In this document: one piece after another, positions 63,922 through 64,000 of the stretch | Layout of the letters: every line of letters begins with the position of its first letter | Position numbering within the stretch: the first letter of the stretch is position 1 | DNA from: Variovorax paradoxus | GTDB taxonomy: Bacteria; Pseudomonadota; Gammaproteobacteria; Burkholderiales; Burkholderiaceae_C | Direction of reading: 5' to 3' | Assembly (NCBI RefSeq): GCF_018614915.1 | Contig: NZ_JAGGNU010000018.1 | Span: 62,001-126,000 of the forward strand | DNA length: 64,000 nt | Notes under the pieces: generated by a model | The model's input: the letters and a program-made list of their open reading frames with translations, nothing else | Told to the model about the DNA's origin: nothing | The model's database searches: none | Program-made: the position numbers and the translations under genes

Positions 63922-64000
63922 ATGAGCAAGAAACTCGAAGGCAAGGTCGCACTGGTCTCCGGCTCCGGCCGCGGCATCGGGCGCGAGATCGCGTTGAAGC
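63922..64000 (+). CDS. SDR-family oxidoreductase, N-terminal fragment (cut by window edge)
   Basis: Only the first 26 codons are visible: MSKKLEGKVALVSGSGRGIG and on, with the complete SDR cofactor motif SGSGRGIG. ATG 63922 was chosen because AAGGA at 63910-63914 is seven bases before it; ATG 63916 is too close. It follows the MaoC gene by 16 bp and probably belongs to the same unit, as a 3-hydroxyacyl-CoA or similar dehydrogenase. Confidence 0.75.
   Translation, partial: MSKKLEGKVALVSGSGRGIGREIALK

Overview
This is 64 kb of a GC-rich bacterial chromosome. Gene content and order suggest a beta-proteobacterium of the order Burkholderiales, most likely a Variovorax-like Comamonadaceae. The supporting features are the ureA-hupE-ureB-ureC-ureEFG order, Bug/TctC-type periplasmic receptors, an H-NS of the Burkholderiales type, a recJ-lolC-lolD block, and short palindromic intergenic repeats. 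The assignment is inferred from gene families; no database search was possible. No tRNA, rRNA, CRISPR array, insertion sequence or prophage was seen.

Layout. 1-2.9 kb: the 5' end of a gspE/pilB-like ATPase, a spermidine-synthase-like protein, a DNA glycosylase, a small exported helical protein and TatD. 2.9-7.8 kb: a trypsin-like membrane protease, then the overlapping MoxR-DUF58-VWA set and an SDR. 7.8-11.8 kb: a LysR regulator, an alpha/beta hydrolase, a frameshifted ABC receptor and a VOC protein. 11.9-23 kb: a nine-gene minus-strand operon (peptide-type ABC receptor, lactonase, two permeases, two ATPases, D-amino-acid deaminase, RpiR regulator, D-aminoacylase) with divergent ridA. It looks like uptake and breakdown of N-acyl-D-amino acids or D-peptides, and two matching operators lie in the divergent promoter region. 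23-31.5 kb: a broken M23 peptidase, a ClpP paralogue, lolD/lolC, a recJ block and small hypotheticals.

31.6-41.3 kb: the most unusual part. A 1178-residue hybrid histidine kinase carries an NCS1-type transporter as its sensor, followed by an eight-cysteine motif, with a LuxR-type response regulator overlapping it. The pair is divergent, by 54 bp, from the urease operon. No ureD lies in the window. 41.3-45 kb: a small set (M20 deacetylase, EamA exporter, AlaX, AraC) that looks less GC-biased than its surroundings. 45-47 kb: small enzymes. 47-52.6 kb: a biotin-dependent acyl-CoA carboxylase pair and AtuA. 52.6-54.7 kb: an orphan ParB-like protein, a GAF-like protein and an H-NS with two DNA-binding domains.

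54.8-64 kb: an acyl-CoA catabolic cluster: a CaiB/racemase-type enzyme, AraC regulator, acyl-CoA ligase, two hotdog thioesterases, a Bug receptor, a dienoyl-CoA-reductase-type SDR, an SCP-x-type thiolase, two hydratase halves and a further SDR running off the end. A CCAA/TTGG dyad recurs upstream of three of its transcription units.

Two intergenic spacers (17.5 kb and 63.2 kb) hold the same paired repeat: a conserved core containing TAAAGGAGG, enclosed by terminal inverted repeats whose sequence differs from copy to copy while remaining self-complementary.
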